A stretch of DNA of 64,000 nt from CAZRCG01 sp964598565 (lineage in GTDB: Bacteria > Bdellovibrionota > UBA2394): the NCBI GenBank assembly GCA_964598565.1, contig CAZRCG010000005.1, forward strand, positions 62,001 through 126,000, written 5' to 3'. Below, piece after piece: positions 8,396 to 18,289 of this stretch; the first letter of the stretch is position 1; each line of letters begins with the position of its first letter. The notes beneath the pieces are model-generated. The model was given only the letters and a program-made list of their open reading frames with translations. It was not told the DNA's origin and searched no databases. The position numbers and the translations under genes were made by a program.

Positions 8396-9736
8396 CTATT
8401 CGAAATGCTTCGCTACAACTCGATTCACAGGCTTGCTGAGCAAGAAGAAAAGCAATCCCGTCACGACGCCCAATACGGTCAACAGCCCGAAGAACATATC
8501 CTTCGACATAACAGAATAAAAAGTGCCCAAATACCCTGTGGCGTAGTTACCAAAGAAACTCGATAGAAACCAAAATCCCATCATGGTCGAGACAACCTGT
8601 GGAGGCGAAACACGTGCCACGAAGGCAAGACCGATCGGCGACAGATACAATTCTCCAATTGAGAAAATCCATGTCGTGGCTGCCAACCAAAACAGTGAGC
8701 CCTTCTCACCAGGTACATCGCCCACCACGCGAGCCGCAATGATCATAAATATATAAGCGAAGCCTGCGAGCATGCAGCCAATGCCCATCTTTGTGACACT
8801 CGAAGGTTGTTTTTTACCCTGCCACAACCAGAATGATGTCAAAACAGGAGCAAAAATGAATATATAAAGAGGGTTCAGTGACTGATAGAAGGTAGATGGA
8901 ACATCCACTCCAAAGAAATTCCAGTCGGTCTTTTCTTCAGACCAAAGCTGAAGGGTATTGCCCTGTTGTTCGAAAATCGCCCAAAAGACAATATTGAGAG
9001 CACAGCATAGAACAATGACACCGATCCGCTGCCAATCAGACCTGCTCAAAGGAACCTTGTCGACAATGTCCTTCTGAAGAACTTGCCTTTTAGGAATATG
9101 ATGAGAGCCAAAATAGTAAATAATAAGTCCCAAAATCATACCTATACCGGCGGCCCCAAATCCGTAATGCCAACCTACTTTTTGCCCCAAAGTCCCACAA
9201 ACCAAGGGCGAGAAGAATGCCCCAAGGTTAATGCCCATATAAAAAATGGTGAAGGCCCCATCGCGGCGTGGGTCACCTTCTTCATAAAGATCTCCCACCT
9301 GGGTCGAAATATTCGGCTTAAAGGCTCCGTTACCCAAGATCAAAAATAACAGTGCAATTAAAAAGCACTGCTCCGACGCCATTAAAAAATGGCCGATCGC
9401 CATCAGCACACCCCCAACGTAAACTGTCTTATGGCGACCCAAAAAGCGGTCAGCTAAGACGCCCCCAAACAGCGGAGTGAAGTACACCAGCCCCGTATAA
9501 ATACCGTAAATCTGGGAGCTCATCTGCTGAATATTCATCTCGCCAAAAACAGAAATGAGGAGAGTTTCAAGTTCTGTATAACCAAAGACCTGCCGCGCTC
9601 TCTCCGGGTCTAGCAAGAGATACTGGGTCATATAGAGAACCAGAAGCGCCCTCATGCCATAGTAAGAAAAACGCTCCCACATTTCCGTAAGAAACAGAAT
9701 GTACAACCCTTTAGGCTGATTAAAAAATTTCGACAT
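8396..9736 (-). CDS. Proton-dependent oligopeptide transporter (POT/PTR2 family)
   Basis: This 446-residue inner-membrane transporter belongs to the POT branch of the MFS. The family signature Glu-x-x-Glu-Arg-Phe-Ser-Tyr-Tyr-Gly is at residues 18-27. PTR2-type Phe-Tyr-x-x-Ile-Asn-x-Gly and an Ala-Asp-Arg-x-Leu-Gly-Arg loop follow. The C-terminal half shows the expected Ser-x-Gly-Glu-Leu-Tyr-Leu-Ser-Pro-Ile-Gly. These proteins import di- and tripeptides with protons, which suits an organism living on protein breakdown products. It is transcribed alone. Confidence 0.9.
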   Translation of the reverse strand: MSKFFNQPKGLYILFLTEMWERFSYYGMRALLVLYMTQYLLLDPERARQVFGYTELETLLISVFGEMNIQQMSSQIYGIYTGLVYFTPLFGGVLADRFLGRHKTVYVGGVLMAIGHFLMASEQCFLIALLFLILGNGAFKPNISTQVGDLYEEGDPRRDGAFTIFYMGINLGAFFSPLVCGTLGQKVGWHYGFGAAGIGMILGLIIYYFGSHHIPKRQVLQKDIVDKVPLSRSDWQRIGVIVLCCALNIVFWAIFEQQGNTLQLWSEEKTDWNFFGVDVPSTFYQSLNPLYIFIFAPVLTSFWLWQGKKQPSSVTKMGIGCMLAGFAYIFMIIAARVVGDVPGEKGSLFWLAATTWIFSIGELYLSPIGLAFVARVSPPQVVSTMMGFWFLSSFFGNYATGYLGTFYSVMSKDMFFGLLTVLGVVTGLLFFLLSKPVNRVVAKHFE

Positions 9737-9908
9737 TCTGTACCGAAGCGCAAAGCGAGCTGAAGTTCAAGCTTAAAACGCTAAGGTTTACAATTTAATG
9801 GAGCTGCATCCAACCCCCTCAAGGTTCTGAAAATATTACAGAGATTGCTGACCAGGTCGCAACAGGCGGAGGGCTAGTAAAGATCGCAAATCACGATAGA
9901 ATTAAGGG

Positions 9909-10355
9909 GTGAAAATTGAATTATTTGTCTTGGTTCCTAAGCTATTAATTCCTTCCATCCTCTTATTGGCGGTCACCCTGGGTCTTGGAGTCGTCTGGCC
10001 TACGTTCAGCTTCTCTCAGACAAGTGATCCCGACGTTATGAAAGCGTTAACCCAGGTTCAGACCATGCTCACAACCCCCAGCTTACGGAACAATGAAATC
10101 AATAAATCGAACGACGGTCGCGAGGCTGCTCGTAAGTTGGAGAGCCTTGGTGGAAGCGTCGAAGTTAACGAACAAATCTATGCCTTAGCAGCCGAAATTT
10201 TTACCAAGCTCATCCATGATACCGGCGGCAACGTTGATAAACTCAAACAGATCGTAAGTGATGCTCAGAAAAATCCCGCCGCCTTTGCCGCCACCTGGAA
10301 CAGCCAGCAAAAGGAAAAGTTGAAGGGCATCGCCGGGCAAATTCCTCTTAATTAG
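9909..10355 (+). CDS. Small exported protein of unknown function
   Basis: This 148-residue protein has an N-terminal hydrophobic segment (residues 10-33) ending near Phe-Ser-Gln, consistent with a signal peptide. The mature part is mostly helical with no Cys and no recognised domain. The GTG start at 9909 overlaps an AAGGGG stretch, which is too close for a standard ribosome-binding site, so the true start may be slightly downstream (TTG at 9930). It lies just upstream of the insertion sequence at 10408. No homologue is recognised. Confidence 0.6.
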   Translation: MKIELFVLVPKLLIPSILLLAVTLGLGVVWPTFSFSQTSDPDVMKALTQVQTMLTTPSLRNNEINKSNDGREAARKLESLGGSVEVNEQIYALAAEIFTKLIHDTGGNVDKLKQIVSDAQKNPAAFAATWNSQQKEKLKGIAGQIPLN

Positions 10356-10407
10356 TTCGGCTTCGAGAAAACCAAAAATAAATTCAACAGCAACTCTGTG
10401 AGTTAAT

Positions 10408-10427
10408 CAGGGCGAAATCATTTAAAT
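10408..10427 (+). repeat. Left inverted repeat of the ISAs1-type element
   Basis: These 20 bases begin CAGGGCGAAAT and are the exact reverse complement of 11665-11684. The transposase stop codon (10422-10424) lies inside this repeat, as is common in compact elements. Confidence 0.93.
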
Positions 10428-11579
10428 TCCGCTTAAAAGGACTTTGCTGAGATATTTTTCGGGTCTTCTCGCGGCATGTCTTCCTTTTCCGGCCATACTG
10501 AATCTGGTTTTCTCTCCCTTTTTCCATGGTTCTGGCGCTCGCTTAAGCAGACTTAGAGCCATTTTGCGAAGAGCAGAAAAATTCTCGGCTGCGGTCTTGT
10601 CTCGGATCCGACAATCATCTTCTTTGAAAAAGATATCGAGCAAATAATGAGTACTTTCAATTTACCAGTGACTACGCACGGCCTCAGAAAATCGCTCGAC
10701 GTCTAAGGGAAGACTGCTTAAAAAATAACGCCTCTCCACACTGGTCTTATCTCCTATCGTTCGATGAGCTTCCACCATTCCAATCGTTTGTAATCCTTTC
10801 CACTCGATCTGGGTGTGCTTCCAGTCAATCGTCGCCTGCCAATATTTTCTGAGCTCAATACGACCATGATCTTTGTTCGTGTCTTCCGTGTATTGGAACA
10901 CAACGTCTTCATACTGAATCGATTCATAGTGCTCAAATCGCCTCTTCACTCGACTATGCAAAGTGGGCTGATTGCTTTTGACTGTGAGCACATAGTCGGC
11001 CCCCTGAGCCTTGATCGCCTCTGCCACAGACTTCTGACAATTGAGAGCATCCACCGTGACAACAGCACCTTTAAGTTTCAGAAGCTTCAGAAGCTCAGGA
11101 ATCGTTGTGATTTCGTTCGTCTTGTCTTCTGCTTTCATCTGACCTAAGACCACCTGATTTTTGACAGCCCATGCTGTAAGCATATGAAGCGGGCTTTGAA
11201 GACGAGCCTGATCAAAAGAGCGACGCAGTGTCTTGCCATCGATCGCTACAATCTCTCCCTGGGAACTTTCTGCTGCCAAATTCATAAATCGAATGAAACT
11301 CTCGTAGAACGACTTCGGATCAAGCACCATGAAGACGCGCCGAAAGGTGTCTTTCGATGGCGTGCCGTTCGGCAGATCCAGAAAGGTCTTTAAAAAATCG
11401 TCATAGTCTTCAGCCCACTCAGCGATATTCTCCCAGCCCTTCTCGCCACAAATCACAGCACATAGAGCGATCAACACCACATTCAAAAGTGAATGTCGCT
11501 TGCGCCGATTTATTCTCGGATCTTCCATAGCTGAAAAACATTCTTTGAGCCGCGACAGCGACTCCCCATTTTCGGACAT
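10422..11579 (-). pseudogene. ISAs1-family transposase with an internal in-frame stop
   Basis: Reading from the ATG at 11579, preceded by an AGGAGGGG ribosome-binding site, the frame runs 305 codons to a TAA at 10662-10664. It then continues in the same frame for another 79 codons to the true stop at 10422. The first part has the DDE features of ISAs1 transposases (Ala-Ile-Asp-Gly-Lys-Thr-Leu-Arg, Val-Val-Thr-Val-Asp-Ala-Leu-Asn-Cys-Gln, Tyr-Val-Leu-Thr-Val-Lys-x-Asn-Gln). The stop falls within Arg-Ser-His-Trp-[stop]-Ile-Glu, where the family has Gly or Tyr. The last catalytic Glu and the conserved Asp-Cys-Arg-Ile-Arg and Ala-Leu-Ser-Leu-Leu-Lys segments lie after it. One base change would restore the gene. 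Confidence 0.9.
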
Positions 11580-11664
11580 AGATTTCCCCTCCTTGAAAGA
11601 TTTCCAAAGAGAAAAGTCTAGCGAGAAACTCCGAAAACCTCCTCAATTCCCTGTTAAATCAAAG

Positions 11665-11684
11665 ATTTAAATGATTTCGCCCTG
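11665..11684 (-). repeat. Right inverted repeat of the ISAs1-type element
   Basis: These 20 bases end ...TTTCGCCCTG and are an exact reverse complement of 10408-10427. The transposase start lies 85 bases inside this end, so any element promoter would be between the two. Confidence 0.93.
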
Positions 11685-11736
11685 AAGATTCCGTATTTTC
11701 AAGAGCGTACATGGGTGTACCAAGCATCTAAAGGCA

Positions 11737-14346
11737 TCACAAAAGTGATTTTAAGTGGTCTCTGACCAACGCTTCCAGACGGTCCTGAGTGAGCTCCTCA
11801 ACTCGAGTGCCTCCAATTTGGGCGAAGGTTGGCTTGCCGCCGCCGCGCCCTTCAAAGGCGCTGTTGAGCGACTGAACCAATTTCTGAGTTTGAAACCTGC
11901 CTGCTGTTTCGTCTGTGACCGCTATTAAAATAGTGACCTTAGATTCCACGACGGCACCTAAAACAACGAAGCCCTCTTTAATCTTTTGCTTATAAAGATC
12001 GGATAATGCACGTAACGATTTTGCATCTTCCGTTGTCACGACTTTCACAAATCCGCGCCAGTCTCCCACAGATAAAACAGTGGCTTCATCAGCTACAGCG
12101 ACAGAGGGCTGAGAGACTCTTTTCTGTAGTTCTGCTCGCTCCTTCAAAAGTTTCTCGACGCGTAGAACGAGATCTTTTGCAGGAGATTTCAGGAGCGCTT
12201 CAAGCTGATAAAGCACTTCTTCTTCTTGGCGCACAAATTCATAGGCTCGTGAGCCTGTCGCAGCGACAATGCGGCGCACGCCCGAGGATACGCCTGATTC
12301 TGCGGTGATCTTAAAGAGCCCCGCTTCTCCCAACATCTGCGCGTGCGTCCCACCACAGAGTTCCTTTGAAAAAGCTCCCACTGAAATCACTCGAACTTCA
12401 TCGCCGTATTTCTCATCAAAAAAAGCTTTCGCACCGCCCGCAATGGCGGCCTCAAGACTCTGCTGTGCTGTAGAGACAGAGGCATTCGATCGAATGCGCT
12501 CATTCACTGTTGTCTCAATACGATCGATTTCACTCTGCGTGAGGGCTTGAGGATGCGTAAAGTCAAAGCGCAAGTACTCTGCATTCACAAGACTTCCGGC
12601 CTGTTTAATATGGTCGCCCAAAACCTCCTGCAAGGTGGCATGCAAGACGTGCGTGATGGTATGGTTAATACGCGTCTTCAATCGCAGGTCTTCGTCAACA
12701 CGCGCGTCTACTCCATCGCCAAAATGCATGCGGCCCTCTACGACGACTCCCTTATGAACAATCAGACCCGCATGCTTTTTGGTCTCCATGACGTGAAACC
12801 TAAATCCCTTGCCGTGAATCACCCCTTGATCTCCGACCTGTCCACCGCCTTCAGGATAAAACGGAGTCTTTTCTAGAATAATCTCGGCCCGCTGACCCTC
12901 TTCAGCTCCTTGGACATTCTTTCCTCCTACTAAAACTCCCGACACTCTCGTCGACTCTCTGAGGCTCTCATAGCCAACAAAATGTGACGTAAGCCCGTCC
13001 TTCACTAAGGCCTGGTACACTTCTGAGACCGTTTCTTCGCCACTGCCCTTCCACGATTGTCGCGAGCGCTCACGCTGCTTCTCAAGCTCTTGTTCAAAAC
13101 CTCTGTGATCTAAACCAAAACCTTGCTCTTTTAAGAGAATCTCCGTGAGGTCTACTGGAAAACCAAAGGTATCGTAGAGCTGAAAGGCCACAGGGCCAGA
13201 AAGCACATCGCCCACCTTCATTGAGGTAGTTTTAGATTCTAAAAGTTTTAATCCATGATCGAGGGTTTCAAAAAACTTTTCTTCTTCAAGATGAATCATC
13301 TTACGAATGGCCGAAGAATTTTGAACAAGCTCAGGATAAGCAGCGCCCATCTCGGATTCTAAAATATGAACGCCTTCGTGAAAGAAAGGTCGCTCGCAAC
13401 CCAGCTTTTTACCATAGCGAATCGCGCGTCTTAAAATACGTCGAAGTACATAGCCTCGCCCCTCATTGCTCGGCTGTACACCATCGGCCATCAAAAAAGA
13501 AACCGAGCGGATATGATCGGTAAGCACTCTGAGCGCAATATCTTTATCGTCACTTTGCCCATAGGGCGTGCGCGTAATCTCGCCAAAACCCTTCAAAATT
13601 CGAAACATGCCATCGCCAAGATAATTACTTTCGACATTCTGCACGACCGAGGCCAAGCGCTCCAAGCCCATGCCCGTATCAACCGATGGTTTGGGAAGTG
13701 GCGTCATGGTGCCGTCGGCCAGACGCTCATATTGCATGAACACTAAATTCCAAATTTCAAGAAAGCGCTCGCCCCCACTGAAGATGGTCTCGTCTTTTCC
13801 GTAGCGCTCCCCACGATCAACATAGATCTCAGAACAGGGTCCACAAGGTCCCGTCTCTCCCATGGCCCAAAAATTATCTTTCTCTCCCATTCGCACAATT
13901 CGATCTTTCGAAAGACCCGCGATTTTCATCCACAGGGTTTCGGCTTCATCATCTTTTTCAAAAACTGAGATCCAAAGATCTTTCTTAGAGAGGCCTAAGG
14001 TCTTAGTGAGATATTCCCAGGCAAATTCTATAGCATCTGCCTTAAAATAATCTCCAAATGAAAAATTGCCGAGCATTTCAAAAAAAGTATGGTGGCGTCG
14101 CGTAAAACCCACCTGTTCTAAATCGTTGTGCTTGCCTCCCGCCCTCACACATTTCTGGCATGTCGTGGCTCTGAGATAAGATCGACTTTCTTTGCCAGTA
14201 AACAGATCTTTAAATTGATTCATACCTGCATTTGCAAAAAGCAGGGTAGGGTCGTTGTGAGGAATCAAAGGAGACGATCGATCCCTTCGATGCCCTTTCG
14301 ATTCAAAGAAGCTTAAGAAAGACTCACGGAGCTCATGGGTTCGCAT
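11737..14346 (-). CDS. alaS: Alanyl-tRNA synthetase
   Basis: This 869-residue class II synthetase charges tRNA-Ala. The N-terminal catalytic part shows Ser-Ser-Pro-Leu-Ile-Pro...Asp-Pro-Thr-Leu-Leu-Phe-Ala-Asn-Ala-Gly-Met-Asn-Gln-Phe (motif 2 region), then Arg-Arg-His-His-Thr-Phe-Phe-Glu-Met-Leu-Gly-Asn-Phe-Ser-Phe-Gly-Asp-Tyr-Phe. The editing domain has the zinc-binding His-x-x-x-His near 570 and Cys-Gly-Gly-Thr-His near 675. A C-terminal DHHA1-like domain ends in Gly-Gly-Gly-Lys-Pro. Length is normal. It starts 19 bases after lon, so the two may be one unit. The insertion sequence begins 52 bases beyond its stop. Confidence 0.97.
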   Translation of the reverse strand: MRTHELRESFLSFFESKGHRRDRSSPLIPHNDPTLLFANAGMNQFKDLFTGKESRSYLRATTCQKCVRAGGKHNDLEQVGFTRRHHTFFEMLGNFSFGDYFKADAIEFAWEYLTKTLGLSKKDLWISVFEKDDEAETLWMKIAGLSKDRIVRMGEKDNFWAMGETGPCGPCSEIYVDRGERYGKDETIFSGGERFLEIWNLVFMQYERLADGTMTPLPKPSVDTGMGLERLASVVQNVESNYLGDGMFRILKGFGEITRTPYGQSDDKDIALRVLTDHIRSVSFLMADGVQPSNEGRGYVLRRILRRAIRYGKKLGCERPFFHEGVHILESEMGAAYPELVQNSSAIRKMIHLEEEKFFETLDHGLKLLESKTTSMKVGDVLSGPVAFQLYDTFGFPVDLTEILLKEQGFGLDHRGFEQELEKQRERSRQSWKGSGEETVSEVYQALVKDGLTSHFVGYESLRESTRVSGVLVGGKNVQGAEEGQRAEIILEKTPFYPEGGGQVGDQGVIHGKGFRFHVMETKKHAGLIVHKGVVVEGRMHFGDGVDARVDEDLRLKTRINHTITHVLHATLQEVLGDHIKQAGSLVNAEYLRFDFTHPQALTQSEIDRIETTVNERIRSNASVSTAQQSLEAAIAGGAKAFFDEKYGDEVRVISVGAFSKELCGGTHAQMLGEAGLFKITAESGVSSGVRRIVAATGSRAYEFVRQEEEVLYQLEALLKSPAKDLVLRVEKLLKERAELQKRVSQPSVAVADEATVLSVGDWRGFVKVVTTEDAKSLRALSDLYKQKIKEGFVVLGAVVESKVTILIAVTDETAGRFQTQKLVQSLNSAFEGRGGGKPTFAQIGGTRVEELTQDRLEALVRDHLKSLL

Positions 14347-14365
14347 GGCTCCAATTTATCATTCC

Positions 14366-16780
14366 TCATTGCACTGTCGACTGCAAACTCGTCGAATGCT
14401 TGCGCTTCATCTTTTTATGAAGATGGTTTGGCAGCTTTCCAATCAGTGCCAGGCTCAATACTTGATCCATGTCTTTGACGAGGCTGATCTTCATCTTTGA
14501 CCGTACGTGCTTGGGTAGCTCGATTAGATCCTTCTCGCAAGCTTCAGGAATAATCACATGGAAAATATCATAGCGATACGCCGCCAGAATCTTCTCCTTG
14601 ATGCCCCCTACAGGCAAAACCCGCCCGTGCAGTGTCACTTCCCCCGTCATCGCGATATCGCGATTAATGGGAATATCGGTCAAAAGCGAAATGAGGGTTG
14701 TAGCAATGGTGATGCCTGCAGACGGCCCGTCCTTTGGAATCGCTGCGGCCGGAAAATGCAGATGCAAATCATGCTCCGAAAAAAAGGCTTTTCCTAAACC
14801 AAACTCTTCGGCCCGCGTTTTGACATAAGAAAGAGCCGCTCGTGCGGATTCTTTCATGACGTCGCCCAACTGACCGGTCAGCTCAATGCTTCCTTTACCG
14901 TCGACAAAGGTGCTTTCGAGCGTCAAGGTCTCTCCGCCAGCGGCTGTCCAGGCAAGACCCGTTGCAACTCCAACTTCCGAAATCTCTCTCATGGGATCAT
15001 CAATAAATTTATTGGGTCCAAGATATTTACCCAATTGCTTAGGCTTAATACTTCTGGCGGTAAATGCATCGAGCTCTTCAGCTTTGGCACGCGCTACTTT
15101 TCGGCACAGAGACGCAATTTCTCTCTCTAGGTTTCTTAAGCCCGCTTCGCGCGTATATCCTCGAATCAAAGCCTTAAGCGTCACGTCTGAAATTTCAATA
15201 TCGTCTTCTTTTAGACCAGTCTCTTTCTTCTGTTTAGGAATAAGATATCGCCGAGAAATCTCGAGTTTGTCTTCTTGGGTATAACCCGACAAGCTAATCA
15301 CTTCCATTCGATCGCGCAGAGGTCCAGGAATCGAATCCAACATATTCGCCGTACAGATGAACATGACATTACTCAAATCGACCGGCAAATTGACGTAATG
15401 ATCTCTGAACGTATTGTTTTGCTCAGGGTCTAGCACTTCCAACAGGGCTGATGCAGGATCGCCTCGATAGTCCATACCAAGCTTGTCAATTTCGTCGAGC
15501 ATGATCACGGGATTGTTTGATCCTGCCTGGCGCAAGCTCTGAATTACTCGCCCGGGCATCGCACCCACATAGGTTCGGCGATGACCGCGAATCTCAGATT
15601 CGTCTTTAATACCGCCGAGGCTCAAGCGCACAAACTTTCGCCCCATGGTTCTTGCGATACTCTTACCAAGCGATGTTTTTCCGACCCCGGGAGGCCCCAC
15701 AAAACATAAGATAGGCCCGCGAATGGTTTTCTTTAATTTACAGACCCCAAGATGGTCCAAAATTCTTTCTTTAATTTTCTCTAAGTCGAAATGGTCTTCG
15801 TCTAGAATCTTTTTTGCCTCAGACAAATTAAGATTATCGTCGGTCGCCTTCGACCAAGGTAAGTCCACCATCCAATCAAGATAGGTTCGAATAATAGACG
15901 CTTCGGCGGAGTCCGCATGCATATTTTCGAGGCGCTTTAATTGCTTTAAAGTTTCACGTTCAGCATCGATAGTCATCTTAGCATTCGTAATCTTGGCTCT
16001 AAGCTCTTCAACCTCTTCTGTCTTTGAATCCGAATCTCCGAGTTCACTGCGTATCGCTCGCATTTGCTCTCTCAAGAAGTAGTCTCTCTGACTCTTTGTC
16101 ATTTCGTCTTTTGCCTGCGACTGAATACGTTGCTGCATCTCAAGAACTTCTACTTCACGTGTCAGCGCTTCATTCACTCGACGAAGGCGATGAATGGGGT
16201 CGTGCGTCTCAAGAATCTTCTGACTCTCTTCGACTTTGAGACCAAGATTGCTGGCTACCAAATCAGCTAGCCGTCCGGGCTCCGTTACTTCGTCTAAAAC
16301 GACCAAGATATCGGGAGACAATACTTTGCCCATCGAGATCACTTTTTCTAAGAGGGCTTTCACATTTCGAATCAACGCCTCGGATTCGAGCGGACGATCA
16401 TCCCACTTGATATCGGTCAGCTTCTGAACACGAACTAAAAAGTTAGGAGAGTCTTGAACGAAATCGGTGATCTCTCCTTTCTGAAGTCCCTGAACAAGAA
16501 TCTTAATTTTTCCGTCATCAGGAAGTTTATTCATGCGCATGATCATGGCTACACAGCCCACGCGATGAATGCCGCCCGGAGTAGGATTCTCTTCGTTCAT
16601 ATCTTTCTGAGAGGACAGAAAGAGAAGACGATCTTTATTGAGCGCTTCATTAACGGCGTTGATAGATGACGTTCTTCCAACGAACAGTGGCAGAATCATA
16701 TACGGAAATATGACGACATCCCGCACAGGTAACAGAGGAAGTACTTCTGGTATTTGAAGGTGACCTTGATCTTGAGACAT
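14366..16780 (-). CDS. lon: ATP-dependent protease Lon
   Basis: This 804-residue cytoplasmic AAA+ protease degrades misfolded and regulatory proteins. It has the N-terminal LON substrate-binding domain (Leu-Pro-Leu-Leu-Pro-Val-Arg-Asp-Val-Val-x-Phe-Pro), a coiled-coil linker, the Walker A Gly-Pro-Pro-Gly-Val-Gly-Lys-Thr-Ser and a Walker B Met-Leu-Asp-Glu-Ile-Asp-Lys. The C-terminal protease domain carries the catalytic Ser in Lys-Asp-Gly-Pro-Ser-Ala-Gly (Ser687) and Lys in Gly-Gly-Ile-Lys-Glu-Lys (Lys730). All catalytic residues are intact. A 180-bp gap separates it from the divergent pilT gene, so a promoter is expected in 16781-16960. Confidence 0.97.
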   Translation of the reverse strand: MSQDQGHLQIPEVLPLLPVRDVVIFPYMILPLFVGRTSSINAVNEALNKDRLLFLSSQKDMNEENPTPGGIHRVGCVAMIMRMNKLPDDGKIKILVQGLQKGEITDFVQDSPNFLVRVQKLTDIKWDDRPLESEALIRNVKALLEKVISMGKVLSPDILVVLDEVTEPGRLADLVASNLGLKVEESQKILETHDPIHRLRRVNEALTREVEVLEMQQRIQSQAKDEMTKSQRDYFLREQMRAIRSELGDSDSKTEEVEELRAKITNAKMTIDAERETLKQLKRLENMHADSAEASIIRTYLDWMVDLPWSKATDDNLNLSEAKKILDEDHFDLEKIKERILDHLGVCKLKKTIRGPILCFVGPPGVGKTSLGKSIARTMGRKFVRLSLGGIKDESEIRGHRRTYVGAMPGRVIQSLRQAGSNNPVIMLDEIDKLGMDYRGDPASALLEVLDPEQNNTFRDHYVNLPVDLSNVMFICTANMLDSIPGPLRDRMEVISLSGYTQEDKLEISRRYLIPKQKKETGLKEDDIEISDVTLKALIRGYTREAGLRNLEREIASLCRKVARAKAEELDAFTARSIKPKQLGKYLGPNKFIDDPMREISEVGVATGLAWTAAGGETLTLESTFVDGKGSIELTGQLGDVMKESARAALSYVKTRAEEFGLGKAFFSEHDLHLHFPAAAIPKDGPSAGITIATTLISLLTDIPINRDIAMTGEVTLHGRVLPVGGIKEKILAAYRYDIFHVIIPEACEKDLIELPKHVRSKMKISLVKDMDQVLSLALIGKLPNHLHKKMKRKHSTSLQSTVQ

Positions 16781-16960
16781 AGACTCAGTCTACCAACCGA
16801 ATCGACGAGCAGCGAAGCACCAAAAAATGTCGTCATGCGCCTTTCGTTTAGGGCACTTTTGCCCGACCGATCTGATGTGACGCAGGGCACCGAAGCTAAA
16901 GTCCCCATCTACCGTGAATCATGAAATCACAGTTAGAATAGGGAAGGGGAGAACTCGGTC

Positions 16961-18160
16961 TTGCAACTCAATGATATTTTAAAAATTGCCCTCAAAGCCA
17001 ATGCCTCCGACATTCATTTAAAGTCAGGTCAACCTCCTATTTTTCGTATTGATGGTCAGCTCGTCCCCTTAACCAGTGCGCCACAGATACCCTCCGAAGA
17101 GTTGGCCCGAATGGCCCACGGTATCATGACCCCTCAACAACGACTGAAGTTTCAAGATTTTAATGAGCTCGATTTGGCTTACGGCGTCAGTGGCCTCGGT
17201 CGATTTCGGGTGAATGTTTTTCAACAACGGGGTGCATTGGGAATGGTTCTGCGAGTAATTCCGGTCAACGTAAAGAACTTGAATGACCTTATGATGCCTT
17301 CGACATTGCAGAAAGTCGCTATGCACGAACGCGGATTAATCTTAGTCACTGGCGCTACCGGTAGCGGAAAATCGACTACACTGGCGGCAATGGTCGACTA
17401 TATTAATGAACAACGAAGTTGCCATATCGTGACGATCGAAGAACCTATTGAATATTTACTAAGAGACAAAAAATCTCTGATCAATCAGCGAGAGGTTGGG
17501 GTCGACACCATGGGCTTTCATCTCGCGCTGCGGTCGGCACTGCGACAAGATCCTGATGTCATTCTGGTGGGTGAGATGCGAGATTCAGAAACCATGGAAA
17601 TTGCTATCGCGGCGGCTGAAACAGGGCATCTTGTGCTTAGCACCCTGCACACGTTAGATGCCGGAGAAACCATCAATCGAATTTTATCTGCATTCCCTCC
17701 CTACCAGCAAAAGCAAATTCGCATGCAGCTGGCGAGTGTGATTCGTGCGATCGTATCTCAACGTTTAGTTCCGCGAAAAGAGGGGAGCGGACGCGTCCCC
17801 GCTGTAGAAATTCTTGTCAACAATGCCAGAACTCGCGAGATGATTGAAGATCCAGATCGAACGCGTGAACTCAGCCAAGCCATTGAAGAGAGTTTCGTCT
17901 CATACGGCATGCAAACCTTTGATCAATCTCTCACTCAGCTTCTCACCGATGGCATCATCTCGTACGACGAAGCTCTGCGTCAGTCATCGAACCCCGATGA
18001 TTTTGCATTAAGGTATTCAGGCATCTCCTCACAGGGAGGCTCAAATTTTTCTCATTTTCAGAACGACCCCGACGAACCCTATCAGACACAGCCTCCCTCC
18101 CTGGCTGAGGAAGGTGTTCATCAGAAACTTTCAAAGACCCATGTAAAAGCTCGACCTTAG
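16961..18160 (+). CDS. pilT: Type IV pilus retraction ATPase PilT
   Basis: This 399-residue hexameric ATPase depolymerises type IV pili for twitching motility. Its N-terminus has the PilT pattern Ala-Ser-Asp-Ile-His-Leu...Gly-Gln-Pro-Pro-x-x-Arg-x-Asp-Gly. Walker A is Gly-Ala-Thr-Gly-Ser-Gly-Lys-Ser-Thr-Thr near residue 130, followed by an Asp box (Thr-Ile-Glu-Glu-Pro-Ile-Glu), Walker B (Val-Ile-Leu-Val-Gly-Glu-Met-Arg-Asp) and a His box (Gly-His-Leu-Val-Leu-Ser-Thr-Leu-His-Thr). It has a C-terminal extension rich in Ser, Pro and Gln past the usual end. The start is TTG, preceded by a purine-rich GGGAAGGGGAG. No other pilus genes are adjacent. Confidence 0.95.
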   Translation: MQLNDILKIALKANASDIHLKSGQPPIFRIDGQLVPLTSAPQIPSEELARMAHGIMTPQQRLKFQDFNELDLAYGVSGLGRFRVNVFQQRGALGMVLRVIPVNVKNLNDLMMPSTLQKVAMHERGLILVTGATGSGKSTTLAAMVDYINEQRSCHIVTIEEPIEYLLRDKKSLINQREVGVDTMGFHLALRSALRQDPDVILVGEMRDSETMEIAIAAAETGHLVLSTLHTLDAGETINRILSAFPPYQQKQIRMQLASVIRAIVSQRLVPRKEGSGRVPAVEILVNNARTREMIEDPDRTRELSQAIEESFVSYGMQTFDQSLTQLLTDGIISYDEALRQSSNPDDFALRYSGISSQGGSNFSHFQNDPDEPYQTQPPSLAEEGVHQKLSKTHVKARP

Positions 18161-18289
18161 TAGGGTAGGGCCGACTCCTTCCATAAGCTCGATCCGACGC
18201 CCCATGCTCCCAGTAATTTAAGCTAATTAACCTACGGCCCTGCATCAAAATTTGCTTCTATTTGCCCACAGGCATATACTGAAGGGACT

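Larger units (their letters stand above)
10408..11684 (-). mobile_element. ISAs1-family insertion sequence, complete ends, inactivated transposase
   Basis: The element is 1277 bp, bounded by perfect 20-bp inverted repeats that begin CAGGGCGAAAT at both ends (10408-10427 and 11665-11684). It contains a single transposase gene on the minus strand, interrupted by one stop codon. Terminal CAGGG, size and gene content fit the ISAs1 family (related to the H-repeat genes of E. coli). The flanks (GTGAGTTAAT on the left, AAGATTCCGT on the right) show no target-site duplication. It sits between the 3' end of alaS and a small exported gene, so it breaks no visible reading frame. Confidence 0.9.
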
